Shown: positions 50,283 to 59,401 of the stretch, in pieces
How positions within the stretch are numbered: position 1 is the stretch's first letter
Layout: each line of letters starts with the position of its first letter
Source of the DNA: Cetobacterium_A somerae
GTDB taxonomy: Bacteria; Fusobacteriota; Fusobacteriia; Fusobacteriales; Fusobacteriaceae
Reading direction: 5' to 3' (one strand)
Assembly (NCBI RefSeq): GCF_044784365.2
Contig: NZ_CP173065.2
DNA: 64,000 bases
Notes under the pieces: model-generated
What the model saw: only the letters and a program-made list of their open reading frames with translations
Told to the model about the DNA's origin: nothing
The model's database searches: none
Program-made: the position numbers and the translations under genes

Positions 50283-52592
50283 TTAAAATACATATCCAAT
50301 ATGAACTTGGAACAGTGCCTCATTGTTTAAAACATTATTTGAAATTGAGAAATCCATTGGTCCTAAGAATGTATCCCAACCAATTCCTATTCCATACCCT
50401 TGTTTTTCCATATCCCAAATACCTTTTTCACTTCCAAATCCTGAATAGTAATTATATGTTCCTGCATTATAATTTAGACTTAAATAAAGGTTTTGTGCCA
50501 CTGTGTATTGCAGTCCTAAACTTCCTATAAAGAAGTTATCTGTATAAACAGAAGATATTGGTAATCCTACAAATGAGTAGTTTCTACGTATAGGGTTACT
50601 TCTTAATCCTCCTAAATTAAATAACTCAGATAGTGGTGTATTTTCAGCATTATACATCTGCCCTCCACTTAATCCAGCATTTAATGACCAATTACTACTT
50701 AATTGGAAATATTTCGTTGCCATTGCTGAATACCCTTCAAAAGAGTTTCCTTCTTTTGCATTTGTTTCAGAGAATACTTGTAATAGTCCTTGACCACCTT
50801 TTGTTGCATACTCTGACTGATTCATCGTATCATAGTAGAAACTAAACGTATTTGTGAAATATGAACCATCTTTTTTAAAGTAAGAGAAGTTCTTAATTTT
50901 CTCTCCAGAAGAGTAGTTCGTTTCCATATTTTTATAACTTAACGTATACCCTGCAATTATATCATTAAATATTGTTGTTCCTATTGATAAGCTTGTTTCA
51001 AAAGTATTATTTTCATAAGTTGAAACATTATCTCCACCCTTATATAAGAATATAGGGTTTAGTCCATAACCTACTTCTGCTGAAACCAGTAATTTATGAT
51101 CCCAAACATTATATTGAGTCATATCTGTTAATGATATCTTTGGATATTTTGAAAACTCAGCTTTTAATGTGTAGTTCTTCTGAGAAAGATTAAACTTATT
51201 AAATACAGGTATTTCAGCTACAGCTTCTAATCCAGCTCCATAATTTGAAACATAGAATAACCCCGCCTTTAATTTTGTTTCTAATTTCTCTCTTACAGTA
51301 AAGTTAACTGTATCTCCATCTACAGTATAGAAAACTCTATCTACAAAGTTTTTAGCAAATATCTTCTCTGTCCATAGATTTAGCTCACTTACAGTTAAAT
51401 CACCTTTTTCTGGTCTTAACTTTTCCACTTCTTTTGTAGTTAACAGATCATTTCCACTTAATTTAACATTTTTTATATCAAATTTTCTATTTCTCATCTG
51501 CTCTTTCTTTAAATTTATCTCATTATATCTCTCTTTATCTGTTAATTTAGATAGTGCGTAGTCAACTTTTTCAGATGCAATCTGTCCCTCTTCAACTAAC
51601 TTTGGTAAATTATCAAAATCTAAAGTACTATGTTTTTTTACATCTGGTGTTATTAATATATCTGGATAGTTAGTCTGAATCTCAGTATTTCTGTCCCCAG
51701 TGTATGTTGATAACTTATCTAATATTTGAATTATATTTGAATTATCTGTAATTACAATAGGTTCTGCTGCTATATCTACTCCAATAACTATGTCTGCTCC
51801 CATATTTATAGCTTGTAAAACTGGGAAGTTATCTGCTACTCCTCCATCTACATAATAGTTATCTCCCTCTCTTATTGGATCTAAGAAAGTTGGAATAGCC
51901 ATACTTTTTAAAGTAGCTAAAGCCAAATCACCACTGTTTATTTCTACAGATTCTCCTGTTTGGAGATTCGTAGTCATAGCTCTAAAAGGTATTGGAAAAT
52001 CTTTAAAATCAGTTACATTCTCTGCTCTTGCAAAAATTTTCTTTAACTCTAAATAGATATATTCTCCATTTAAAACTCCCATTGGTAAAGATAAATTATA
52101 ATCTTTTGTCAAAGCTATATTCAGTGGATATTTATTAGATTGTGTCTTTTGTACAATTCCCTCTAAATCTCTACTTGAACTATTTTTAAATAGATCATAA
52201 AACTGTATATCTGTTACTACTTTTTCAATCTCATCTGGAGTATATCCCACAGAGTACATAGCTGCTATTATACTTCCAGCACTTGTTCCAACTATATAAT
52301 CTATTGGTATTTGATATTTTTCTAATGTTTTTAAAACTCCTATATGAGCAGCACCTTTAGCACCTCCACCACTCAATACTAGTCCAACTTTAGGTCTAGA
52401 TACATTTTGATTTTTGATAAAAGTCTGCTTTAATGTTTCTAAATTTTTTCTCTTTAACTCTAACTCTTGTATCTGCTTATCAATCTCTTTTATTTTTTCA
52501 GCAGCAGAGTTAACTCTATTTGGAGACTCCTCAGCTCCTAAAACAGACAAACAAAGCACAAAAAATAAGATTATTTTTTTTAGCTTTCCCAT
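50283..52592 (-). CDS. fplA: Type Vd autotransporter phospholipase A (patatin-POTRA-barrel)
   Basis: The protein has 769 residues, matching Fusobacterium FplA. A signal peptide and a short coiled coil (EKIKEIDKQIQELELKRKNLETL-type region, about 30-55) precede a patatin domain with the oxyanion GGGAKG, the nucleophile Ser104 in GTSAGS and the dyad Asp near 249 in DGGVADN. A single POTRA-like domain (about 365-445) and a 16-strand BamA-type barrel follow, ending in HIGYVF. It should display a phospholipase A1 on the cell surface. It lies 19 bases after a K+ channel gene and probably shares its transcript. Confidence 0.93.
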   Translation of the reverse strand: MGKLKKIILFFVLCLSVLGAEESPNRVNSAAEKIKEIDKQIQELELKRKNLETLKQTFIKNQNVSRPKVGLVLSGGGAKGAAHIGVLKTLEKYQIPIDYIVGTSAGSIIAAMYSVGYTPDEIEKVVTDIQFYDLFKNSSSRDLEGIVQKTQSNKYPLNIALTKDYNLSLPMGVLNGEYIYLELKKIFARAENVTDFKDFPIPFRAMTTNLQTGESVEINSGDLALATLKSMAIPTFLDPIREGDNYYVDGGVADNFPVLQAINMGADIVIGVDIAAEPIVITDNSNIIQILDKLSTYTGDRNTEIQTNYPDILITPDVKKHSTLDFDNLPKLVEEGQIASEKVDYALSKLTDKERYNEINLKKEQMRNRKFDIKNVKLSGNDLLTTKEVEKLRPEKGDLTVSELNLWTEKIFAKNFVDRVFYTVDGDTVNFTVREKLETKLKAGLFYVSNYGAGLEAVAEIPVFNKFNLSQKNYTLKAEFSKYPKISLTDMTQYNVWDHKLLVSAEVGYGLNPIFLYKGGDNVSTYENNTFETSLSIGTTIFNDIIAGYTLSYKNMETNYSSGEKIKNFSYFKKDGSYFTNTFSFYYDTMNQSEYATKGGQGLLQVFSETNAKEGNSFEGYSAMATKYFQLSSNWSLNAGLSGGQMYNAENTPLSELFNLGGLRSNPIRRNYSFVGLPISSVYTDNFFIGSLGLQYTVAQNLYLSLNYNAGTYNYYSGFGSEKGIWDMEKQGYGIGIGWDTFLGPMDFSISNNVLNNEALFQVHIGYVF

Positions 52593-52611
52593 TTAATCCT
52601 CCCGTTTTTAT

Positions 52612-53355
52612 TTAATCCTTTGATGATAATATTCCTGAACCAATTACAAGCCCTAATATTACATTTGTAAGAACAATTCCAGTTATTATCTCTACAACAA
52701 CTAAAAACTGTGCCAACATAGTTAGTGGATATACATCTCCATATCCTACTGTTGTTATTGTTATAAAACTAAAATATATATGTTTAAAATAAAACTCAAT
52801 TTGTGGTAAATCTTGAGTTATACCATTAAAAACTGGTGTTGAACTAAATAAACTAAGTACAGTATATAGTAGTCCAAAACTTATGGCAATGGTTATATAA
52901 GTTGTTATTACAACAATTACATCTTTTGGAACAACTTTTCTTCTACGCCTAAAAAAATCTGCAAAAACATATTTTAATATTATTACATGACAAGCTATTA
53001 GGAGAAGTATATTTATAAATGATAAAAAATAAAAAAAGTACTTTAAACTACTTTCATTCTCGTTAATATTTAAAGAAAAATTTATAATAGGCACTAATAT
53101 TAAGTAATAAAATACTAATGCTGTTGCCTTTAATGGTCCATCTTTAAATATAAAATTCTTCTGCTTTAAAAATACCATGGGTAATATACTAAAAAATATT
53201 TTCACTGCACTTAATCCAATTTCTAAAAAATCTATTCTTATTTTATCTTTATCTATTAATACATGGGCTACTATAGATATTAAAATTGCTACACCCATTG
53301 ATAAAATTGTATTTTTAAGAAAGCTATATATCTGTTCTTTTTTATATAGTCTCAT
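52612..53355 (-). CDS. Two-pore-helix type potassium channel (ion_trans_2)
   Basis: The protein has 247 residues and about six predicted helices. The C-terminal pair flanks the selectivity filter TTVGYGDVYPL. The N-terminal helices do not carry the regular Arg repeats of a voltage sensor, and no RCK domain follows. It should conduct K+ across the inner membrane. ATG lacks a strong Shine-Dalgarno sequence apart from GGAGG close upstream. It is placed directly before fplA on the same strand. Confidence 0.88.
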   Translation of the reverse strand: MRLYKKEQIYSFLKNTILSMGVAILISIVAHVLIDKDKIRIDFLEIGLSAVKIFFSILPMVFLKQKNFIFKDGPLKATALVFYYLILVPIINFSLNINENESSLKYFFYFLSFINILLLIACHVIILKYVFADFFRRRRKVVPKDVIVVITTYITIAISFGLLYTVLSLFSSTPVFNGITQDLPQIEFYFKHIYFSFITITTVGYGDVYPLTMLAQFLVVVEIITGIVLTNVILGLVIGSGILSSKD

Positions 53356-53531
53356 CTAACCTCCAAAATTTTTTTCGTTTATAGAAATATACTTTCTAAA
53401 TACTATTTTCCCTTTTTAAATTTCTTCAAAAGAATTTTATATCACCTCTTACTTTTAAAGTCAATCTTTTATCTAATTTATAATTTTGAAATATAATACG
53501 TAATTTTATGTAATATTTTTCTATATAAATC

Positions 53532-53560
53532 AAAAAAAGTGCCTAGCTTTAACTAGACAC
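53532..53560 (-). terminator. Terminator of the amino-acid ABC operon
   Basis: GTGTCTAG pairs with CTAGGCAC (one G-U) around TTAAAG on the minus strand, followed by TTTTTTT. It touches the stop codon of the ATPase gene. The rest of the 204-base gap is AT-rich with nothing else clear. Confidence 0.85.
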
Positions 53561-54309
53561 TATCTATTTTTTATTCTTTTCTCACAATCCACTCCACCAA
53601 GGAATTTACATAACTCTACAGTTTTTGGATTTTCAAATACTATTCCAGGAGGTCCCATCTCAACAATTTTTCCTCCGCTTACAAAGATTACACAATCAGC
53701 TACCCCTTTAGCAAACTCCATTTCATGAGTTACTAAAACCATATCTTTTTTGTCTTTACGTAGCTCTTTTATGGCCTCTAGAATCTCTTTTGTTAAGGCA
53801 GGATCTAGAGCTGATGTTGGTTCATCTAAAAGTAAAAACTTTGGCTTTAGCGCCATTGCTCTCACTATTGCCACTCTTTGTTGTTGACCTCCTGACAATT
53901 GATGTGGATACTTTCCCTCATGCTCAAAAAGTCCAAATCTCTTAAGAAGTATTTCAGCTCTTTCCTTTGCATCTTTAGCAGGAATTTTATGAACTTTTTC
54001 TAAAGGTAAAGTTATATTCTCTAAAGCTGTCAAATGTGGAAAAAGATTAAAAGCTTGGAATACCACTCCAATACTTTTTCTATATTCGTGAAGCCCCTCT
54101 TCCTCTTTGGGAATTCTCTCTCCATTCACTTCAATCTCACCACTATCTGAAACTTCTAGTCCAGCTAGAATTCTTAATAAAGTTGACTTTCCACCACCAG
54201 ATGGTCCTATTATAACAATAGAGTGAATATCTTTTATATCTAAATTTAAACCATTTAATACAACTTGCTCTCCAAAACTTTTATATAAATTATCAATTTT
54301 AATTTCCAT
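53560..54309 (-). CDS. Polar amino-acid ABC transporter ATPase
   Basis: The protein has 249 residues. Walker A GPSGGGKST, signature LSGGQQQRVAIVRAM and Walker B FLLLDEPTSAL are intact, as in GlnQ/HisP proteins. It energises the permease encoded upstream, overlapping it by 11 bases. It is the last gene of a sensor-LytTR-binding protein-permease-ATPase operon. Confidence 0.94.
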   Translation of the reverse strand: MEIKIDNLYKSFGEQVVLNGLNLDIKDIHSIVIIGPSGGGKSTLLRILAGLEVSDSGEIEVNGERIPKEEEGLHEYRKSIGVVFQAFNLFPHLTALENITLPLEKVHKIPAKDAKERAEILLKRFGLFEHEGKYPHQLSGGQQQRVAIVRAMALKPKFLLLDEPTSALDPALTKEILEAIKELRKDKKDMVLVTHEMEFAKGVADCVIFVSGGKIVEMGPPGIVFENPKTVELCKFLGGVDCEKRIKNR

Positions 54310-55090
54310 AGCTATACCTCCTCTCTAAATATTTAGAAAGGTGGGAAATAGGATATGTTAGTATTAAATATCCAACTGCTAATATACAATAGTTTTCTAT
54401 TGGAGAAAATGTTAAAGAATCCACCTCTTGAACATTTTTAGTAAACTCATTTACTGCTATTATTGATAATAGCGATGAATCTTTAATTAAACTTGCAAAC
54501 TGACCTGCAAGAGGTGGCATCACTCTTTTTATAACTTGTGGAAGAATTATATATCTATACGTTTGGACCTTTGTAAAAGCCAAAGATCTTGCAGTTTCAA
54601 TTTGAGTTTTATTTATACTTTCAATTCCTGCACGAATAATCTCTGAAACATAGGCTCCTGAGAATACTCCCATTATTAGCACTCCCATTATATAACGATT
54701 TTCAATTCCAAAAGCAGTTCCTATTACATAATAAAATAGATAAATTTGCACAATTAATGGTGTTCCACGAATAACCTCAGTAAATCCCTTAGCAAAATAA
54801 TATGTTGGTAAAAAACTTCCTCTTTGTCCTAAAACTAAAAGTCCTCCTATTATAAAGCTTGCTATTAAAGAGAACATCGATATTACTAAGGTCATAGTAA
54901 ATCCAATCATAAATTTATATTTATACTTTTCAATTATTCCTTCCCAATTATATGGGTAGTCTAATCTGCTAAAAGCAAAATGAAAAACTCCTAAAACTAT
55001 TACAGTTACTAAAACTATATTTATCCACTTTACCGTTGTAGTCTCACTTTCAGTTTTTGGTCTAAAAAATAGAGTTTTTAGTATACTCAT
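54299..55090 (-). CDS. Polar amino-acid ABC transporter permease
   Basis: The protein has 263 residues and about six helices. It has the HisM/GlnP permease pattern, FTEVIRGTPLIVQIYLFYYV and the EAA-loop equivalent ARSLAFTKVQTYRYIILPQV, then IKDSSLLSIIAV. It forms the membrane channel of an importer for a polar amino acid. An N-terminal extension of about 20 residues precedes the first helix. Eight bases separate it from the binding-protein gene. Confidence 0.93.
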   Translation of the reverse strand: MSILKTLFFRPKTESETTTVKWINIVLVTVIVLGVFHFAFSRLDYPYNWEGIIEKYKYKFMIGFTMTLVISMFSLIASFIIGGLLVLGQRGSFLPTYYFAKGFTEVIRGTPLIVQIYLFYYVIGTAFGIENRYIMGVLIMGVFSGAYVSEIIRAGIESINKTQIETARSLAFTKVQTYRYIILPQVIKRVMPPLAGQFASLIKDSSLLSIIAVNEFTKNVQEVDSLTFSPIENYCILAVGYLILTYPISHLSKYLERRYSYGN

Positions 55091-55098
55091 ATCATCTC

Positions 55099-55878
55099 CT
55101 AATCAAAGAAGAAAGGTACATTTTTCTCTGTAAAGAAAGCTCTCTCCTCACCTAAATATTTGTCAGCTAACTTATTAAATCCACCATTAGCCTTATATTC
55201 AATTATAAACTCATCAATTTGAGCTCCTAAATCCTCTTCACCTTTTCTATATGCTACTGCCCAAGGTTGTGATTCTGTTTCAAACTGAGCTAATAGCGGT
55301 GTTGTAGTTTCTGAATTTCTTGTCCAGTTTCTATAAATTGTTAGTGGATCATATATAAAAGCATCCACTTTACCTTGAGAAACCTCCAATATTGAAGCAC
55401 TCTCTTTATCAAAAACTAATATTTCAGCATTTGGAAAATATTTTTGAGCTACAGTATGTCCACTTGTACCTTTTTTTACTGCAACCTTTTTTCCCTTTTG
55501 ATTTAAATCATTGGCATTTGTAATACCAGATTTATTGTTAACTAACATTGCTAAATAACTTTTTGCATATGGTGTTGAAAAACTAACCGATTGTTTTCTT
55601 TCATCTGTCACAGACATAGATGATATTATTATATCTATCTTTTTTGTTTTTAATGCTGGAATTAATCCACCGTAAGCCATATCCTCTATAATAATATCTC
55701 TTCCTAAATACTCTCCAAGTGCGTAAGCCATATCTACACTTATACCTGTTGGTTTTCCATTTTCATCAGACATTTCAAAAGGAGGGTACGCTAACTCCAT
55801 TCCAACAATCAAAGGTTTTTCATTTGCAAAAACTAAACTTCCTAAAATCAATGTTAAAAAAAGTATTATTTTTTTCAT
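55099..55878 (-). CDS. Periplasmic amino-acid-binding protein (SBP family 3)
   Basis: The protein has 259 residues. A signal peptide ends near LVFA, with no lipobox, so it is a soluble periplasmic protein. LIVGMELAYPPFEMSDENGKPTGISVDMA is the family start, with EDMAYGGLIPALKTKKIDIIISSMSVTDER and the ligand Arg/Asp pattern later. It captures a polar amino acid; glutamine, cystine, arginine or others cannot be told apart here. Confidence 0.92.
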   Translation of the reverse strand: MKKIILFLTLILGSLVFANEKPLIVGMELAYPPFEMSDENGKPTGISVDMAYALGEYLGRDIIIEDMAYGGLIPALKTKKIDIIISSMSVTDERKQSVSFSTPYAKSYLAMLVNNKSGITNANDLNQKGKKVAVKKGTSGHTVAQKYFPNAEILVFDKESASILEVSQGKVDAFIYDPLTIYRNWTRNSETTTPLLAQFETESQPWAVAYRKGEEDLGAQIDEFIIEYKANGGFNKLADKYLGEERAFFTEKNVPFFFD

Positions 55879-55907
55879 AAATATCCTCCGTCTTTAAAAA
55901 AATATTT

Positions 55908-56600
55908 TTATAGCTCTATTCTATTTCCGAATAAATCCAAGTTTTCCTCTAAAATTTTTAATTTAGTTCTACTCACAGATAACCAGTTATCTCCAACAAA
56001 TGTTACTCTTTCATTTTTATAGTCAATCTCTTTTAATAAATTTTTATTTATAAGTGTTCCTCTATCTAGTTTTATAAAACACTCTAGTATTCTTAACTTA
56101 TCTTCAACCTCTGAAAATCCTCTTTTTACACAATATATTTTTCCATTTTTAGTAGTAATCTCGGTTTTTCTTGTAATTCTACAATAATCTAAATATATAA
56201 TATCATCTATTTTTACAATTGCTCTATAAAAAGTATCATTTATTACAATCTCTTTTATATTTTTCAAAATTTTTTTGTTGCTGAATAACTCTCTTAATGA
56301 TCTTTCAATTTCAAAATAATCATCTCTATATATGCAGTCATATATCTCTTTTCTTTTAAAATAACCTTTGATTCTTCTAAAATCATCATCTCTAGAACAT
56401 AATAACATAACAGGAATATTTTTTCTACTAAAAAAGTGTATTTTATTATCATTAATTTCATATTTTAAATCTATTATAACCACATCTATACTTTCTAAAT
56501 CATAAGATATCACACTATCAATCGAATAAAACTCCGCCTCTAAAAGTTCTCTTAATATCTCTTGTAAATTTAAATCTATATTGACACCTATTTTTTTCAA
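55908..56600 (-). CDS. LytTR-type DNA-binding response regulator with a degenerate receiver
   Basis: The protein has 230 residues. The C-terminal 95 or so residues fit a LytTR DNA-binding domain: YCRITRKTEITTKNGKIYCV, then LECFIKLDRGTLINKNLLKEID, then WLSVSRTKLKIL. The N-terminal half has the size of a receiver and an Asp in DVVIIDLKY, but the N-terminal acidic pair is reduced to one Asp (VNID) and the KP lysine region reads IYRDDYFE, so phosphorylation is doubtful. Its start overlaps the sensor gene by 4 bases. The ABC transporter genes follow after 29 bases and are its probable target. Confidence 0.82.
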   Translation of the reverse strand: MKKIGVNIDLNLQEILRELLEAEFYSIDSVISYDLESIDVVIIDLKYEINDNKIHFFSRKNIPVMLLCSRDDDFRRIKGYFKRKEIYDCIYRDDYFEIERSLRELFSNKKILKNIKEIVINDTFYRAIVKIDDIIYLDYCRITRKTEITTKNGKIYCVKRGFSEVEDKLRILECFIKLDRGTLINKNLLKEIDYKNERVTFVGDNWLSVSRTKLKILEENLDLFGNRIEL

Positions 56601-58162
56601 TTAAGTTCCTCCTGCAGCTTTTCAATCCTGTATCTACTTGCAACTAACGATATTTTTTCAGATATCTCTTCTAAATATCTTTTTTCTTCATAAACCAATT
56701 TAATATTTTTATTTTCTATTAAAATCAATGCTAAAAATGGATTTTTACTATATTTTAATCTCACTGCATAATCATACTTTTTATTTAAAATGTCACCTTT
56801 TTCCAACAAAATTTCTGATTCATCATAATTTCTATCTACTAAAAACTTTTTATAGTCCTCTCTTTTAATAAGTATTTTCGTTTCTACATCAATTAACTCT
56901 AAATTCTTTTTTAACTCCTTTGAAAGTTGCTCTTTAAACTCTTTATAATTTTTAGTTAGATACATTCTATTTACAAGGTTTTCTATATAATATTTATCAA
57001 CTCTTAAAGTTCCTTTTATAAAATGAGTACACATATTTAATGTTAAAAATGAAAATATAATTCCTAGAGATAACCATACATTTTCTGTTATTATGAAAAA
57101 TAGATATATATGTAAAAACATTTGAAATATTTTTAATGTTAAGATATCTATCTTTCCAATTGTATTTATATTTGTTAAAAATATATACCAAAAAATAAAT
57201 ACAAACTCAAACATATTTAAATAATAAAAATATTTACTATTATTTATAAAAAGTTCTACAATTAAAGATAGAACTATAAAACTTCCAATCATAATTAAAT
57301 TTTTTTTTTCAATCTCTTTTATAATTTGCTTCTTTTTTATTTTCAAAGAACTTAAAAAAAACATTATTAATATAATAATTAAAGCATCTATCCATATATA
57401 GAAAAATATTACTATTTTTAAGAAATAAAGATAATTTACTACTAAATAATTTAAAATTTTAATATTTAAAATACTGCTCACAACAATAACTTCACCTAAA
57501 TAATACATTAAAAATAAAATCCAAAGGCCTATATTTAAAACAAAATCATCTTTTAATTCATCCTTTATACTTTTCACATAAAGAAGTAAATATAATCCTA
57601 AAATACTACTAACTAAAGCATTTAATCTTATTAGAAAAATATTGGAAAAAACAGTTGTATTAGTTAAAATAATTTTTAAACAAACGAAAAATATTGGAAA
57701 AAACAACTCTTTTTTTGATAAGATTTCTTTTTTAAAATTATAAAATAACATAAAATTATATATTAAAAATATTACAGTCAACGAATTTAGAAAAATATTA
57801 TTTTGTCGTAAATTGCTCTTTGGTAAATAATTTAGAAATAATTCAATAGGCTCTTTCTCTTTTTTCAAATGATATTTTTCAGTCAAAAATTTTTTTTCTT
57901 GAACCTCTAAAATATAATTTTTTCCTTTAGTATTAAAACTAGCATAGCCATCTAAATAGCTGTCTAATTTAATTTTTTCTAAGTTTTTATCCTCATTTTT
58001 ATATAAAAAAATCTCCTCTTGATTTTTATTAAAAAAATCTATACTTTCTCTATTGTTAGATATTTTTATATAATTATCACTATCTTTTGATAAATATGTT
58101 AAAAATGATAGAATTGTTAGAAATATTAAAGTATATATTCCCATCCTTTTTTTTATATCCAT
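56597..58162 (-). CDS. Membrane sensor protein without a kinase domain
   Basis: The protein has 521 residues. TM1 (about 9-24) precedes an extracytoplasmic domain of about 100 residues. Seven or more helices follow (about 125-390), like a 7TM sensor. The cytosolic part (about 395-521) looks like a GAF-type domain and a short terminal helix EKISLVASRYRIEKLQEELN. At this point related sensors usually continue into a dimerisation helix and ATPase, which are absent; the frame ends naturally and the LytTR gene starts within its stop. It may signal by direct contact with the LytTR protein. I do not recognise its ligand. Confidence 0.7.
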   Translation of the reverse strand: MDIKKRMGIYTLIFLTILSFLTYLSKDSDNYIKISNNRESIDFFNKNQEEIFLYKNEDKNLEKIKLDSYLDGYASFNTKGKNYILEVQEKKFLTEKYHLKKEKEPIELFLNYLPKSNLRQNNIFLNSLTVIFLIYNFMLFYNFKKEILSKKELFFPIFFVCLKIILTNTTVFSNIFLIRLNALVSSILGLYLLLYVKSIKDELKDDFVLNIGLWILFLMYYLGEVIVVSSILNIKILNYLVVNYLYFLKIVIFFYIWIDALIIILIMFFLSSLKIKKKQIIKEIEKKNLIMIGSFIVLSLIVELFINNSKYFYYLNMFEFVFIFWYIFLTNINTIGKIDILTLKIFQMFLHIYLFFIITENVWLSLGIIFSFLTLNMCTHFIKGTLRVDKYYIENLVNRMYLTKNYKEFKEQLSKELKKNLELIDVETKILIKREDYKKFLVDRNYDESEILLEKGDILNKKYDYAVRLKYSKNPFLALILIENKNIKLVYEEKRYLEEISEKISLVASRYRIEKLQEELN

Positions 58163-58249
58163 TCCCCCTCCTCATAATTTTAAACATTTAATTATTTATA
58201 ACTTGTTTTATTATATCATTTTATCCTTTATTAATTAATATCTTCACTA

Positions 58250-58284
58250 AAATAAAACCCCCCTCAGAAACTGAGGGGGGTTTT
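58250..58284 (-). terminator. GC-rich terminator of the leader RNA
   Basis: AAAACCCCCCTCAG (58254-58267) pairs with CTGAGGGGGGTTTT (58271-58284) around three bases. On the minus strand it is followed by ATTTTAG. It lies about 90 bases before the sensor start. Confidence 0.85.
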
Positions 58285-58360
58285 ATCTATTTCTAGACGT
58301 CGGGGCACTTCAAACTTTAACACAACGTTAAATGTTTCAAGGGTAAGTTTCCTTACGTCT
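58250..58360 (-). ncRNA. Candidate structured leader RNA upstream of the sensor-LytTR-ABC operon
   Basis: Minus-strand fold: P1 AGACGT (58355-58360) with ACGTCT (58295-58300); P2 GTAAG-GAAA-CTTAC (58343-58356, a GNRA loop in this orientation only); P3 a long hairpin from 58308-58321 with 58327-58341; then TGCCCCG, and a 14-bp terminator. P1 and P2 share two bases. The GNRA loop and the T-tract favour the minus strand. A TATAAT at 58364-58369 is too close to be the clear promoter. It could be a riboswitch-type attenuator or a small RNA. The remaining parts of the 296-base gap show nothing firm. Confidence 0.5.
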
Positions 58361-58458
58361 TAAATTATACATGTTTTTAGATTTTTTTAAAGTCCTTTAG
58401 AACATTAAGAGCGTTTTCACACACAATTATTCAATTTCTACGAACATTTCTCTAGGAT

Positions 58459-59397
58459 TTAAATCTCCTCTCCACATCTTTTTAAAAGAGCTTCCCATCT
58501 TCTATCCACTTCATTTTGCATCTCTTCTATTAAATGCTCATTTCCAGGTTTAAATAGATGAGCAAATCTTCCTTGATCTTTTATAAACTCTGTAATTGGA
58601 AGTTTATTTTTAGGTTTATAAGATAATTTCCACTCTCCATTTATAACTTCAAATAGTGGCCAGTAGCAAGTTTCAACAGCTAACTTACACATCTCCATAA
58701 GTTTTTCTGTTGAATATCTCCATCCTCTTGGACATGGAGCTAATACATTTAAAAATGCTGCTCCCTCTGTATAAATAGCTTTTTCTGATTTTTCGTGTAA
58801 ATCTTTCATATTTCCTAAAAACGTTGTTTGAGCAACATACGGAATATTATGATCAGCAATAATAGCTGTTAAATCCTTTCTACTTTGAACCTTTCCATTA
58901 CTATCCTTACCAATAGGTGAAGTTGTTGTATCAGCATATCTCGGTGTAGCTGACGATCTTTGGATACCTGTATTCATATATGCTCCATTATCATAGCATA
59001 CATAAACCATATCGTGTCCTCTTTCCATCGCTCCAGAAAGTGATTGGAATCCTATATCATAAGTTCCTCCATCTCCTCCAAAAGCTATGAATTTATATGT
59101 ATCATCTATTTTTCCACGTCTTTTTAAAGCATTGTAAGCTCCCTCTACTCCACTTAAAGTTGCTCCTGCATTTTCAAAAGCACTATGAATAAATGAATCC
59201 TTCCAAGCTGTATATGGATACATAAATGTTGAAACCTCTAAACATCCAGTGGCATTTGCAATTACTGCCTTATCCTCAACTTTTAAAGCTCTTAAAACTC
59301 CTCTTACTGCAACTCCTGCTCCACATCCAGCACAAAGTCTATGTCCTCCAGTTAATCTCTCTGGTTTATTCATTTCCTCTTTAAAATTGTATGCCAT
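58459..59397 (-). CDS. porB: Pyruvate:ferredoxin oxidoreductase beta subunit
   Basis: The protein has 312 residues. It carries HRLCAGCGAG with two cluster cysteines, ATGCLEVST, the TPP-binding AFGGDGGTYDIGFQSLSGAMERG and CYDNGAYMNTGIQRSS. In the four-subunit enzyme this chain holds TPP and a [4Fe-4S] cluster. Subunit order in the operon is gamma, delta, alpha, beta. Pyruvate specificity is inferred from chain length and the TGIQRSSATP loop; a 2-ketoisovalerate enzyme is the alternative. Confidence 0.9.
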   Translation of the reverse strand: MAYNFKEEMNKPERLTGGHRLCAGCGAGVAVRGVLRALKVEDKAVIANATGCLEVSTFMYPYTAWKDSFIHSAFENAGATLSGVEGAYNALKRRGKIDDTYKFIAFGGDGGTYDIGFQSLSGAMERGHDMVYVCYDNGAYMNTGIQRSSATPRYADTTTSPIGKDSNGKVQSRKDLTAIIADHNIPYVAQTTFLGNMKDLHEKSEKAIYTEGAAFLNVLAPCPRGWRYSTEKLMEMCKLAVETCYWPLFEVINGEWKLSYKPKNKLPITEFIKDQGRFAHLFKPGNEHLIEEMQNEVDRRWEALLKRCGEEI

Positions 59398-59401
59398 CTT
59401 A

